NCBI RefSeq assembly: GCF_934372025.1
Contig: NZ_CAKROJ010000002.1
Location: forward strand, 67,161-131,160
Source: an uncultured Blautia sp.
GTDB taxonomy: Bacteria; Bacillota; Clostridia; Lachnospirales; Lachnospiraceae
Direction of reading: 5' to 3'
Length of the DNA stretch: 64,000 nucleotides
The translations under genes and the position numbers were made by a program. The notes below the pieces were generated by a model. It was given only the letters and a program-made list of their open reading frames with translations. It was not told where the DNA came from and searched no databases. Positions 52,677-62,127 of the stretch are shown here, piece by piece. Position 1 is the stretch's first letter. The number at the start of each line of letters is the position of its first letter.

Positions 52677-53234
52677 ATGGAATTCAAACTAATCAGATCA
52701 AACAGAAAAACAGTGGCAATTCAGGTGAATCCGGATTTAAGTATAACCGTGAGAGCCCCGCGGTATGCTTCAAAAAAAGAGATAGACCGAATTGTTGAGA
52801 AGAACGAAGCCTGGATAATTAAGCATATTGAAAAAATTAAAATGAAAAAGGCAGAATATGATGCGCTTAATATTAAAAAACTAACACCTGAGGAAATCAA
52901 AACTCTTGCAGATCAGGCACTTAAGATCATTCCACAAAGAGTAAAATTCTTTGCCGGACAGGTAGGCGTTGATTATGGACGGATAACAATCCGAAATCAG
53001 AGGACTCGTTGGGGAAGCTGCAGCAGCAAGGGGAACTTGAATTTTAACTGCCTTTTGATGCTGGCACCAGCCGAGATACTGGATTATGTTGTGGTTCATG
53101 AATTATGTCACAGAAAAGAAATGAACCATTCAAAAGCATTTTGGGCAGAGGTTGAGAAGGTACTTCCGGATTATAGGGAATCAGTTAAATGGTTAAAAGA
53201 AAAAGGAAACCTGATTATGCGGAGGAATATATGA
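52677..53234 (+). CDS. YgjP-type zinc metallopeptidase domain protein
   Basis: A 185-residue protein of the YgjP-like (M48-related, SprT-like fold) family. The zinc motif HELCHRKEMNH gives HExxH with a third ligand expected downstream, and TRWGSCSSKGNLNFN is the family signature before it. The N-terminal third has a beta-rich VAIQVNPDLSITVRAP. Known members are poorly characterised; some lie beside restriction enzymes, but none is here. The start at 52677 has AAGAGGG upstream. Its stop overlaps the MATE start by four bases (ATGA), so the two are translationally coupled. Confidence 0.85.
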   Translation: MEFKLIRSNRKTVAIQVNPDLSITVRAPRYASKKEIDRIVEKNEAWIIKHIEKIKMKKAEYDALNIKKLTPEEIKTLADQALKIIPQRVKFFAGQVGVDYGRITIRNQRTRWGSCSSKGNLNFNCLLMLAPAEILDYVVVHELCHRKEMNHSKAFWAEVEKVLPDYRESVKWLKEKGNLIMRRNI

Positions 53235-54568
53235 AAATAGGAATGATTACAGATTTTACTAAGGAGCATCCTGACAAGACATTGTGGAAATTCTGGATTC
53301 CAATGATGTTTAGTGTGATGTTTCAACAGATCTACAATATTGCGGACAGTATGATCGCAGGAAAATTTGCCGGAGAGGATGCATTGGCAGCAGTAGGAGC
53401 TTCCTACCCAATCACGATCATCTTCATGGCATTTGCAGTAGGAATGAACCTGGGAGCTTCAGTGGTAGTATCCAGATTATTTGGCGCAGGTGACAGAAAA
53501 GGTGTGAAACGAGCTGTAACAACTGCTTTTGCCTCTTCGCTTGGACTTGCGGCAGTACTTACTGTTTTTGGATATTTCTTTTGCAGTAATATGATGGAAT
53601 GGATACATACACCACAGAATATAATGGCAGATGGAATTCTGTATCTCAAAATATATGTATTCGGTATGATCTTTCTGATGCTTTATAATGTATGCACTGG
53701 TGTGTTTACCGCGTTGGGAGATTCCAAAACACCATTGTATTTTCTGCTTGGATCATCCGCCGGCAATATCATCCTGGACCTGATATTTGTAGCTCAATTT
53801 CACTGGGGTGTTGCAGGTGTTGCATGGGCTACTTTCATCGCACAGGGAATCTCGGCAGTGCTTGCATTGGTTACGCTGTTTTCCAGACTCAGGTCTTTTG
53901 CAGGAGAAGAAAAGCAGCCATTTTTCGACAGAGGATATTTTATTCAGATATTTGCAATTGCAGTCCCAAGTATTTTACAGCAAAGTGTCCTGAGTGTCGG
54001 AAATCTTTTTGTACAGGATATCGTCAATCGCTATGGCTCGGCAGTTGTTGCAGGATATTCAGGTGCTATTAAGCTGAATACCTTTGCTATAAATATTTTT
54101 ATGACACTGGGATCCTGTCTTTCGAGTTATACTGCTCAGAATATTGGCGCTGGAAAAGCAGAAAGGATTCCGCTTGGATTTCGGACTGGCCTGAAACTTT
54201 CAGCAGTAGCATCAGTACCGTTTGTTGTTCTGTATGTCGGCTTTAGCAGACAGATGATGGGGCTGTTTCTGAACGCAGAGAGTGGAGCAGCAATTACAGC
54301 AGGAATGGAGTTTCTTCGAATAGTTGCACCCTGGTATCTTATGATCGTAATAAAGCTGATGACAGATGGAATCATCAGAGGCGCCGGTGCAATGACATAT
54401 TTTGTAGCTGCAACAGTTCCTGATCTGATTATCAGAATTTTATTTGCATTGATGTTCAGCAAAAGTTATGGAAGTACCGGAATCTGGATGGCATGGCCGT
54501 TTGGCTGGATTGCGGCTACAGTGCTGACGCTGATTTTTTATAAAAAAGTCAGAAAGCAGTTGGAATAA
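53231..54568 (+). CDS. MATE-family efflux transporter
   Basis: A 445-residue MATE exporter with 12 helices. The N-terminal FWIPMMFSVMFQQIYNIADSMIAGKFAG and the internal repeat VPSILQQSVLSVGNLFVQ are family markers. GCGGAGGAATAT precedes ATG 53231, which overlaps the stop of the metallopeptidase gene. It is a different sequence from the MATE gene at 38004-39359 and is not a recent duplicate. The gene is convergent with the YesN-like gene, with only 11 bases between stops and no terminator seen. Confidence 0.9.
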   Translation: MKIGMITDFTKEHPDKTLWKFWIPMMFSVMFQQIYNIADSMIAGKFAGEDALAAVGASYPITIIFMAFAVGMNLGASVVVSRLFGAGDRKGVKRAVTTAFASSLGLAAVLTVFGYFFCSNMMEWIHTPQNIMADGILYLKIYVFGMIFLMLYNVCTGVFTALGDSKTPLYFLLGSSAGNIILDLIFVAQFHWGVAGVAWATFIAQGISAVLALVTLFSRLRSFAGEEKQPFFDRGYFIQIFAIAVPSILQQSVLSVGNLFVQDIVNRYGSAVVAGYSGAIKLNTFAINIFMTLGSCLSSYTAQNIGAGKAERIPLGFRTGLKLSAVASVPFVVLYVGFSRQMMGLFLNAESGAAITAGMEFLRIVAPWYLMIVIKLMTDGIIRGAGAMTYFVAATVPDLIIRILFALMFSKSYGSTGIWMAWPFGWIAATVLTLIFYKKVRKQLE

Positions 54569-54579
54569 TTCTGCACAAT

Positions 54580-56169
54580 CTATAACTGTTTCATGATAAA
54601 ACGATAATCAGTAGGTGCCATTTGAAAATTAGTATAAAAAACCTGATTAAAATACTTGGTAGAAGTATAGCCTACTTTTTCTGAAATGTCAGATACTTTC
54701 ATAGTAGTATGGGCAAGAAGATCCTTAGCAGCTTCCATTCGACGTTCTGTGAGAAGCTGTGAAAAACCCATTGAGAGTTCTTTTTTTAGCAACCGTGAAA
54801 TATAGGAACTATTGCGATTTATAAATTCTGCAGCATCATTTAATCCTATTTGTTTTTCATAGTTTTTATTTATGTACTCTATAACGGTATTGACGATTAT
54901 TCCTGTGTTTCGTGTAGTGACACAGGACAGTTCCTGAATAATATTTTTAATGCAGTTGGAAAAAACAGTTCTGCTGTGTTCGCTGCAGGGCTGTTCCATG
55001 CAGTAGCGCGTGATCGGAGTAGTAAGATAGCTGCTGTCCCTGGAATCATCCAGAAAATTTTTCAGCTGAATATGAAGGTTTAATTCTACCAGCTTGATAG
55101 CATCCTGTTGGGTGAGCAGATTTTCATTCTGTATCAGTGAAAAAAAAGCATCTCCGATTTCCAGTGCATCACTGAGATTACGCGTCTGAATGGCATTGAT
55201 CAGATTGGAAATGATTTCGTTAATCTCAATAATACTGGAATTGTAATCATTTATTTCTGCGAAAAATAAAATACTGTCTTCCGGTGAAACAATGTCGGAA
55301 GCTTTATAAGAAAAACAATATTGTATCTGTTTATTGAGCTTTGGAAACTGTTGAATAGAGTTTCCGGGTTCACTGATCCCAATTGTGATAGAAGAAAAAA
55401 GTTTTTCCCTGGTATAACAGATCAGTGAATGTGCCAGGCTTTTTACTTCAGCAACAGGGTCGGCAGATGTAACAGGCATAAGAATATATACAATGTTTCC
55501 AATATAGCATGATGCAATACCGTCATAGTCTTTATTAATCTTTTTAGACAGAGAATAAGAAATATAGTATTCCTGATTCTGCAGGATGTTCATCCTGTTC
55601 GTGGTGTTACACTTAATACCAATCAAATAAAACAAATCTGGATTCAGACCAAGTGAAAGACATTGTCGGAGCTGTTCAGGAGAAAAACTGGTGACAGGAT
55701 TGATCAGCAAAGTTTCCATAAACTGTTTTTTCAAAAGACTCTGATTTTCTTTAAAAAATCTGGAAAGCATTTCTTTCTGTTTTTCTATATTTTCCTGTTC
55801 CTGAATTGCATTTATGGCTTTTTTTAAGCAAGCAAGGAATGCCTCACTGTTCAATGGCTTGAGAAGGTAATCAAAGGCATCATATCTCAAAGCCGCCTGT
55901 GCATAAGAAAATTCAGAGTATCCGGAGACAAAGATGACCAGCAGTTTTAATTGTGATTCGGATATCTTCTGAAGAAGATGGATTCCATTTTCACAGGGCA
56001 TTTGAATATCCGTGAATAGAATATCAGGATGCTCTGTCTGAATGATGGTCCAGGCATCTGCTGCATTAGAGGCTGCCAGGATGGTGTGGGATTTAAAGTC
56101 AGACTGCCGGATTATATTTTCCATTGTCTGAAGTGCAATTGCTTCATCGTCAACAAGTAATATTTTCAT
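54580..56169 (-). CDS. YesN-type response regulator (receiver plus AraC domain)
   Basis: A 529-residue regulator. The N-terminal receiver domain (LLVDDEAIALQTMENII, phospho-aspartate in LFTDIQMPCENG near residue 55, KPLNSEAF) is followed by a long middle region (about 125-420) not recognised in detail, and a C-terminal AraC DNA-binding domain (NRNSSYISRLLKKELSMGFSQ and VGYTSTKYFNQVFY). It starts 2 bases after the YesM-like kinase and forms a two-component pair with it. The divergent sugar ABC operon at 58138 is the likely target. Confidence 0.92.
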   Translation of the reverse strand: MKILLVDDEAIALQTMENIIRQSDFKSHTILAASNAADAWTIIQTEHPDILFTDIQMPCENGIHLLQKISESQLKLLVIFVSGYSEFSYAQAALRYDAFDYLLKPLNSEAFLACLKKAINAIQEQENIEKQKEMLSRFFKENQSLLKKQFMETLLINPVTSFSPEQLRQCLSLGLNPDLFYLIGIKCNTTNRMNILQNQEYYISYSLSKKINKDYDGIASCYIGNIVYILMPVTSADPVAEVKSLAHSLICYTREKLFSSITIGISEPGNSIQQFPKLNKQIQYCFSYKASDIVSPEDSILFFAEINDYNSSIIEINEIISNLINAIQTRNLSDALEIGDAFFSLIQNENLLTQQDAIKLVELNLHIQLKNFLDDSRDSSYLTTPITRYCMEQPCSEHSRTVFSNCIKNIIQELSCVTTRNTGIIVNTVIEYINKNYEKQIGLNDAAEFINRNSSYISRLLKKELSMGFSQLLTERRMEAAKDLLAHTTMKVSDISEKVGYTSTKYFNQVFYTNFQMAPTDYRFIMKQL

Positions 56170-56171
56170 TT

Positions 56172-57923
56172 TTAATTTCCTGCTTTCTCAATTGGTTTTT
56201 CTACTAATCGCAAAGGAAGACGGATCATGACACATGCTCCGTTGTTTTCGTTATTCTGCAGGATCAGTCCATGATCTTCGCCATAATAGAGCTTCAGTCG
56301 TTTGTCGATATTGTAAATTCCGTAAGCGGTGGAGGGCTTTTGCTGAGAATTTTTAGAAAAATTTTCCATGAATTCCTGGGAAAAACCTGGACCGTTGTCC
56401 TTTACACAAATCTGCAGGTCGACACCATCTGTACTTCCAAGGATTGCAATGATACCGTTGCCAGAGATTTTGGAGGTTCCGTGGATCACTGCATTTTCAA
56501 TCAGAGGCTGGAGAATCAGCTTGGGAATATAGCAATGGTATAGTGATTTGGGAATATCAATTAAAATAGCCAGATTATTTCCAAAACGAAGTTTTTGTAT
56601 ATAGGTATATTCCTTTACATAATACAAAGTCTCTTCCAGTGTGTTGAATGGTTTGCCTTTCAGGGACATGCGCTCAATATCAGCAAGTGCATTCAGTGCA
56701 TGGTGACATTCTTCTTTTCTGTCCATATCTATCAGACCGGAAATACAATTCAAAGTATTGTAAAGAAAATGAGGATTGATCTGTGCCTGGAGACTCTCAA
56801 TTTCAATATTCTTTGTAAGGATTTCCTGGTCATGGATTTTTTCAGATAATGCATGAATACGCGAAAGAGTCTGATTGTAAACATTGGATAACTGGGAAAA
56901 TTCTATCGAACTATTCATATGGATAAATGCATCATTATCAATTGCTTTTGTTTTATTCAGTTTTTCCATGAAATAGTCAAATTCATCCGCTATACTCCGG
57001 GATATAAAACGTGTTGCTCCGATAATTGCAATCAGAGCAAGAATAGATGGAAAAAGCAGCAGGATCACGAACGTGCGGGTACCTTTATAAACCAGAGACT
57101 GATTGGTTATCAGCAATAATTGCAGATTATTTATGCTGGTTGAAAAGGAAACTGCTGTATATTTATATGTCTGTGTATTCAAATGTTTATTTTTTATGAG
57201 TTCCACAATATTCTGTTCTGAAAGTTCAGTAGTATTTCTGAAAATATGATGATTATTGTCAATTAAAACAAATTGGTACACGTTACTATTCAGGGAAAAG
57301 ATTTTATCAAAAACAGCAGCCTTGGGCTCCACAACCAGTGTGCCAAGACTTTTTTTTCCTGTAGTCTCAGTTTTTCCGGTCCATTGATAAATATTTCGAC
57401 ACATGTATAATTTGCCTGAATCATCACTGCTCCCAAAGAGATAAGGTAATCCGTGGTAATCATCACCTTTTTTCAGAATCTCTGAAATGTAAGATTGGGA
57501 AAAACCAGATACTGGCTGTGATGAGTAGCTGGCTGTTGAAATCAGTTTTCCGCTGTCAGTGATAAAAAATACATTATCTGAATAGTTAACACTTAAAGAA
57601 GGATAATAGGGGGTGTCATTTAATAAAAGCTTTTGGAATTCCTGTCCATCATCCTGTGTTATGTTTATAAGATTGTTTTGTGTTGTACTTTTATAGAAAA
57701 AGATACTGGAATCTGAGGTAAACTGAGCAAAATAGGATTCCAGGGATGTGAGAGCCGTATTAGCGTAGGCTGTCTTTTCATTCTCAGAGGATTCTTTTAC
57801 TGAGTGAAAATAAAATATGGTATCGATTGCTCCGATGGAAAGAAATGTGACCAGTAAGATAGGAATCACATAACGCGTGTATTTGATTCGAATGCTGACA
57901 GGATGAGTTGTTTTTTGCTTCAT
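56172..57923 (-). CDS. YesM-type sensor histidine kinase
   Basis: A 583-residue kinase. A membrane helix (about 16-35), an extracellular sensor region (about 36-290), a second membrane helix (about 290-312), a HAMP-like segment and the LytS/YesM-type His_kinase domain with the phospho-histidine in QAQINPHFLYNTLN, then an HATPase domain (LILQPLIENAVIHG, VKDNGPGFS). Such kinases respond to extracellular sugars, sometimes together with the binding protein of an ABC importer. Downstream is the partner regulator; upstream and divergent is the ABC operon. Confidence 0.93.
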   Translation of the reverse strand: MKQKTTHPVSIRIKYTRYVIPILLVTFLSIGAIDTIFYFHSVKESSENEKTAYANTALTSLESYFAQFTSDSSIFFYKSTTQNNLINITQDDGQEFQKLLLNDTPYYPSLSVNYSDNVFFITDSGKLISTASYSSQPVSGFSQSYISEILKKGDDYHGLPYLFGSSDDSGKLYMCRNIYQWTGKTETTGKKSLGTLVVEPKAAVFDKIFSLNSNVYQFVLIDNNHHIFRNTTELSEQNIVELIKNKHLNTQTYKYTAVSFSTSINNLQLLLITNQSLVYKGTRTFVILLLFPSILALIAIIGATRFISRSIADEFDYFMEKLNKTKAIDNDAFIHMNSSIEFSQLSNVYNQTLSRIHALSEKIHDQEILTKNIEIESLQAQINPHFLYNTLNCISGLIDMDRKEECHHALNALADIERMSLKGKPFNTLEETLYYVKEYTYIQKLRFGNNLAILIDIPKSLYHCYIPKLILQPLIENAVIHGTSKISGNGIIAILGSTDGVDLQICVKDNGPGFSQEFMENFSKNSQQKPSTAYGIYNIDKRLKLYYGEDHGLILQNNENNGACVMIRLPLRLVEKPIEKAGN

Positions 57924-57959
57924 ACAAACCTCTTTCCGATAAATGTATCAGATATTTTT

Positions 57960-57986
57960 GTAACTGTTCAGTACTCTTACAGTTAC
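57960..57986. repeat. Inverted repeat in the YesM/ABC divergent region
   Basis: GTAACTGT (57960-57967) and ACAGTTAC (57979-57986) form a perfect 8-base inverted repeat with 11 bases between. It lies 37 bases upstream of the kinase start, in its expected leader. A regulator operator or an mRNA hairpin are both possible. Confidence 0.5.
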
Positions 57987-58065
57987 GACTTTTTTATTAT
58001 AACATATGAGACCCGGAAAAAAAGAGAAGGTAAAAAATTTGGTATAGGATGTCATTATTCTGGAA

Positions 58066-58094
58066 TCGAAAATTACTATGGATGAGAATATAAT
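58066..58094 (+). promoter_or_regulatory. Putative promoter of the sugar ABC operon
   Basis: A perfect TATAAT (58089-58094) with a weak -35 TCGAAA (58066-58071) at 17 bases. The weak -35 fits activation by the YesN-like regulator. Confidence 0.5.
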
Positions 58095-58137
58095 AAAGAT
58101 ATCAAAGAACAGGACAAAGAACAGGAGGATTTAACTT

Positions 58138-59469
58138 ATGAGAAAGAGAGTAATCAGTACCTTGTTGGTAATGGCAACAACAGCAGGCTTATTTGCTGGA
58201 AATGTGTCTGCAGTGTACGCAGAAGAGCAGTCATCCGGAGACTATGAATATCAGGAGCTGGAGGATGCAGAAATTACATACTTTAATTATTCCGTAGAAG
58301 GAAAAGAACTGTATGAGAAGGAAATTGCTGCTTATAACGAAATTCATCCGAACGTGAAAATTAATCTTGAATTAGTTGGGGGCGGTACAGACTGGCGTTC
58401 TACATTAAAGGCTGAAATCTCAAGTGGTCAGGCACCGGATCTTGTGGTTATGGAAGGCGCATCTGATTTTGCTACATTTGGGGATATGATTGAAGATCTC
58501 AGTGATCAGCCGTGGGTGGAGCATATATATGAAAACAATATCGATGACTGTAAAGTCGGGGATGCAATAGTTGGTGCACCATCAGGCGTAGTGTGCTATG
58601 GAATGTTGTATAACAAAGCTGTTTTTGAGGCTTGCGGCATCGATGGTTCTACATTAAAGAGTTATGATGATATTGATGCGGCTTTTGGTAAGGTTCAGGA
58701 TGCTATTGATGCAGGGGAACTTGCAGATCAGTTCCCGGATCTCGAAGCAGTTGTTTCACTTCCGGCAGCAGAATCCTGGGTACTTGCAAATCATGGTGCA
58801 AATCCTGCAATTCAGGCAGAGCTTGGAACGGCATTTGATACTTATGAAGCAGAGTCTCTTGATTTTACCTATGCAGATGCATTAAAAGACTACATTGATC
58901 TGATGGTAAAATATTCTCCTGACGCAGACAAACCAGAAGCACTGGTTGGAGTTGACTATGACAGTGCAATGGGTGGTTCCTTCTGTATCGGAAAAACAGC
59001 TGTTATTCAGATGGGACAGTGGGTTGCTCCTGTAATCGACGAAATTGATCCAGAACTTCGTGAAAATATTGGTGTTCTTCCAATGCCTTTAAAGGGTGTG
59101 GATGAAGATAATATCTGTTATGGTATTGCTTCCTATTTTGTTGTCAACAAGAATTCAGATGATGCAAAAAAAGCTGCTGCAAAAGATTTTGTAAACTGGC
59201 TGCTTATGTCTGACGAAGGAAAAGCGCTGATTACTTCTAATATCAGTGTTCCATTTGATAATTTTGAAGATTTCCCATCTGAAAATGTTATCAGCCTTGC
59301 ATGCGAGTCATATGCAAAAGAGGGAAATACCTTCTCATTAGTATTTGGTGGTTATCCGGATGGCTGGTCTGATTTATTAGGTGCTGGAATCCAGAGTTAT
59401 ATCGCCGGTGAAAAAGAGTGGGATGCTGTCATCGAAGAAGCCAAAGCAAACTGGGCAGAAATGAGATAA
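58138..59469 (+). CDS. Sugar ABC transporter substrate-binding protein without lipobox
   Basis: A 443-residue family 1 extracellular solute-binding protein. The mature part starts with EITYFNYSVEGKELYEKEIAAYNE and continues with APDLVVMEG and GLYNKAVFE-like regions; MGQWVAPVI and FVNWLLMSDEGKAL are typical of this family. The signal peptide (1-28, ending VYA) has no cysteine, so cleavage by signal peptidase I is predicted and the protein would not be lipid-anchored, unlike most Gram-positive binding proteins. AGGAGGATTTAACTT precedes the start. Two permease genes follow. Confidence 0.9.
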   Translation: MRKRVISTLLVMATTAGLFAGNVSAVYAEEQSSGDYEYQELEDAEITYFNYSVEGKELYEKEIAAYNEIHPNVKINLELVGGGTDWRSTLKAEISSGQAPDLVVMEGASDFATFGDMIEDLSDQPWVEHIYENNIDDCKVGDAIVGAPSGVVCYGMLYNKAVFEACGIDGSTLKSYDDIDAAFGKVQDAIDAGELADQFPDLEAVVSLPAAESWVLANHGANPAIQAELGTAFDTYEAESLDFTYADALKDYIDLMVKYSPDADKPEALVGVDYDSAMGGSFCIGKTAVIQMGQWVAPVIDEIDPELRENIGVLPMPLKGVDEDNICYGIASYFVVNKNSDDAKKAAAKDFVNWLLMSDEGKALITSNISVPFDNFEDFPSENVISLACESYAKEGNTFSLVFGGYPDGWSDLLGAGIQSYIAGEKEWDAVIEEAKANWAEMR

Positions 59470-59528
59470 AGAAAGAGTTTCAGGACAGCCGGACGATATT
59501 CTGGCTGTCCTTTTATGGAGGAAACGAT

Positions 59529-60392
59529 ATGCGTAAATCAAAAAAAATATTCTGGCTTTTTCTTGCTCCTTGTTTGATCACTTTTTGTATTGCTGTTGTA
59601 ATTCCTACATTAACGGGCATTTATTATTCTTTTACAGACTGGGACGGACTCCATGCAAATTGTGATTTTGTTTTTTTGGACAATTACATCAGTGCAGTTC
59701 GTGATATTTATTTTCAAAATGCTTTTGTTTTTACCTTTAAATTTGTAATTATAACAGTTATTGCGGTAAATGTGGTTGCATTTGCAGCTGCCATGTTGGT
59801 AACTCAGAATATAAAGGGGAAAAATATATTCAGAAGTATATTCTTTATGCCTAATCTGGTAGGTGGTGTACTGGTAGGTTTTGCATGGCAGTTCATTTTT
59901 TGTGATGTATTTGACAGCATTGGAGAAATCCTTGGAATTAACTGGCTCTGTGACTGGCTGTCTACTAAGTCTACAGGTTTCTGGGGACTGGTTATTCTTG
60001 TTGTATGGCAGATGAGTGGATATATGATGCTGATCTATATTGCGCAGATACAGAATATTCCAGAAAATCTGTTGGAATCTGCGAGAATTGATGGTGCAAG
60101 TTCTTTTCAGTGTTTCTGGAAAATTAAGCTTCCGTTAATGATGCCTGCTTTTACCATTGGGCTTTTCCTTACTCTGACAAATTGCTTTAAATTGTATGAC
60201 CAGAACCTGACTTTAACTGGAGGCGGTCCTGCGAAAGCTACGGAAATGCTTACTATGGATATCTGTAATACAGCATTCTCAAGAAATATGTATGGAATGG
60301 CACAGGCAAAAGGTATTATTTTCCTTATTGTAGTTGCACTTATTACAGTAAGTCAGTTGATGTTTACAAAATCTAAGGAGGTGGAGATGTAA
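59529..60392 (+). CDS. Sugar ABC transporter permease (MalF-like)
   Basis: A 287-residue inner-membrane permease with six predicted helices and the EAA-type loop (LLESARIDGASSFQCFWKIKLPLM) that docks the ATPase. The start at 59529 follows TATGGAGGAAACGAT; the frame is open further upstream over the end of the binding-protein gene but without family sequence. It overlaps the next permease by one base (TAATG). No ATPase gene is in the operon, so a shared MsmX-type ATPase is expected. Confidence 0.93.
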   Translation: MRKSKKIFWLFLAPCLITFCIAVVIPTLTGIYYSFTDWDGLHANCDFVFLDNYISAVRDIYFQNAFVFTFKFVIITVIAVNVVAFAAAMLVTQNIKGKNIFRSIFFMPNLVGGVLVGFAWQFIFCDVFDSIGEILGINWLCDWLSTKSTGFWGLVILVVWQMSGYMMLIYIAQIQNIPENLLESARIDGASSFQCFWKIKLPLMMPAFTIGLFLTLTNCFKLYDQNLTLTGGGPAKATEMLTMDICNTAFSRNMYGMAQAKGIIFLIVVALITVSQLMFTKSKEVEM

Positions 60393-61219
60393 TGCAGAGA
60401 AAAAAAATAATCTCTAAAACAGTGATTATCCTGTGTTGTATTATGCTGGCAGCGTTTTTTATCTTCCCGATCTTATTATTGTTTATTAACTCATTTAAAT
60501 CTCTGAAAGAAATCTATATGAGTGTTCTCCAGCTTCCTGAGACCCTGAATCTGGACAATTATATTTCTGCATTCAAAGAACTGGATTACTTGAATGCCAT
60601 CAAGAATTCCCTGATTGTAACCTGTACGGTAACGGCTGCAAACGTGATCTGCTGTTCTATGGCAGCGTGGGTGCTGGTACGATATAAAACTAAAACAAGC
60701 AAACTGATATTTACCATTTTTTCCGTTGCAGTGCTTGTACCATTTCAGTGTGTCATGCTTCCACTGCTGGCAGAAATGGGAAAATTAAATATGATCAATA
60801 TGCCAGGACTGATGCTTGTAAATCTTGGATTTGGTTCTTCTATGTCGATTATTTTATTCCATGGATTTATGAAAAACGTTCCGGTGGAACTGGAAGAGGC
60901 TGCGGCAATTGATGGTGCCAGTCAGCCAAGAATATTTTTCACAATTGTGTTGCCTCTGATCAAAGGAATTGCAGTAACCGTTGCCATCCTGAATGTTATG
61001 TCTCTTTGGAATGATTATTTGCTTCCATCTTTGACCATCAACCGGAGTGGAACACAGACCCTTCCACTTAGGACATATTTATTCTTTGGTGCTTACACAA
61101 AGAAGTGGAATCTTGGTTCTGCAGCGCTCGTTATGGCAATTATTCCGGTAATTATTTTTTATGTTCTTTGTCAGAAACATATTATTAAAGGTGTAACGGA
61201 AGGAGCAGTGAAAGGTTAA
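60392..61219 (+). CDS. Sugar ABC transporter permease (MalG-like)
   Basis: A 275-residue permease with six helices and the EAA loop (ELEEAAAIDGASQPRIFFTIVLPLI). The N-terminal LLLFINSFKSLKEIY and C-terminal LWNDYLLPS motifs are standard for the MalG-type partner. Start ATG overlaps the preceding stop. The MBL-fold hydrolase begins 53 bases downstream on the same strand. Confidence 0.94.
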   Translation: MQRKKIISKTVIILCCIMLAAFFIFPILLLFINSFKSLKEIYMSVLQLPETLNLDNYISAFKELDYLNAIKNSLIVTCTVTAANVICCSMAAWVLVRYKTKTSKLIFTIFSVAVLVPFQCVMLPLLAEMGKLNMINMPGLMLVNLGFGSSMSIILFHGFMKNVPVELEEAAAIDGASQPRIFFTIVLPLIKGIAVTVAILNVMSLWNDYLLPSLTINRSGTQTLPLRTYLFFGAYTKKWNLGSAALVMAIIPVIIFYVLCQKHIIKGVTEGAVKG

Positions 61220-61272
61220 GTTTTGCTGGTTATGATGAATAGTGACGGTTAATAGTAAAGGAGATAGAAATT

Positions 61273-62085
61273 ATGTGTTGGACAGTAAATGAGATAAAAA
61301 AAGGTGTTTGGCATGTTGATGAGAGTGGATTGGATGCTATGTATGTGGTAAAGGGCAGCAAAATGTCTGCGGTGATTGATACGGGAACCGGAATCGGTGA
61401 TTTTAAGGGCCTGGTAGAATCGTTGGTGGGTAATCCCTATATTGTATTGATCACGCATGGTCATGTAGATCATGCCGGCGGATGTGGCCAGTTTGCAGAA
61501 GCTTATATTAATGAAGGAGATTATCAGGCTGCACTGAATATAAAGGTGGAAGACAGAGAAAGATATTTAAAAAATATGGAAAGTGCCGGTGCTATTGCGC
61601 CTGGCAGTCTGAGTATTTCTGAAAAACTAAGAAATGATCAGAAGCCAGTATTTCATTTTATGAAAGATGGGGACATTTTTGACCTTGGAGATAAAAAGCT
61701 GGTTGTATATGAAATGACAGGACATACAGCTGGATCTGTATGTATTCTGGATGAAGAAGACAGAGTTCTGTTTTCCGGTGACAATGTAAATGATCTGGAA
61801 CTGATCTGCGCTCCTGCCAGTGATCGTGAGGCTTTATTGAAGGAATGGCATGAGGCTGGAAAAAGAATTTTTGCAAAAAAAGATTCATTTGATATCTGTG
61901 GCGGCGGGCATTGTCTGATTCCAATTGAAAAAGCAGAAGAAGCGCTGACATGTGGAGAAATGATTTTATCTGGTGAATTGCAGGCAAAAGTTGAAAAGGT
62001 TCATTTTTTCCATGCACCATTTTATAAGTATAAAGACAGCCGTCTTTATAATGGTGATTTTGCAGCATTACATTCAAAAGAATAA
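61273..62085 (+). CDS. MBL-fold metallo-hydrolase
   Basis: A 270-residue metallo-beta-lactamase-fold enzyme. The metal motif THGHVDHAGG is at residues about 61-70, followed by GHTAGSV (about 154), FSGDNV (about 176) and a late GGGHCL histidine, the full set for a two-metal site. No glyoxalase or RNase Z features are present. AAAGGAGATAGAAATT precedes the ATG. Because it ends a sugar ABC operon it may act on an ester or lactone of the imported compound; this is inference from position only. Confidence 0.82.
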   Translation: MCWTVNEIKKGVWHVDESGLDAMYVVKGSKMSAVIDTGTGIGDFKGLVESLVGNPYIVLITHGHVDHAGGCGQFAEAYINEGDYQAALNIKVEDRERYLKNMESAGAIAPGSLSISEKLRNDQKPVFHFMKDGDIFDLGDKKLVVYEMTGHTAGSVCILDEEDRVLFSGDNVNDLELICAPASDREALLKEWHEAGKRIFAKKDSFDICGGGHCLIPIEKAEEALTCGEMILSGELQAKVEKVHFFHAPFYKYKDSRLYNGDFAALHSKE

Positions 62086-62090
62086 TGAAG

Positions 62091-62127
62091 AAGAAAGAGC
62101 ATCAGGAAACTGGTGCTCTTTCTTTAT
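62091..62127. terminator. Bidirectional terminator overlapping the AraC gene end
   Basis: A 15-bp stem (AAGAAAGAGCATCAG at 62091-62105 with 62110-62124, one wobble), tetraloop GAAA, T-rich both ways. It overlaps the last codons of the AraC gene that ends at 62102. Confidence 0.85.

Noticed and set aside
38004..54568. The two MATE transporters as a duplication
   Set aside because: They share only family motifs and differ in sequence and context.
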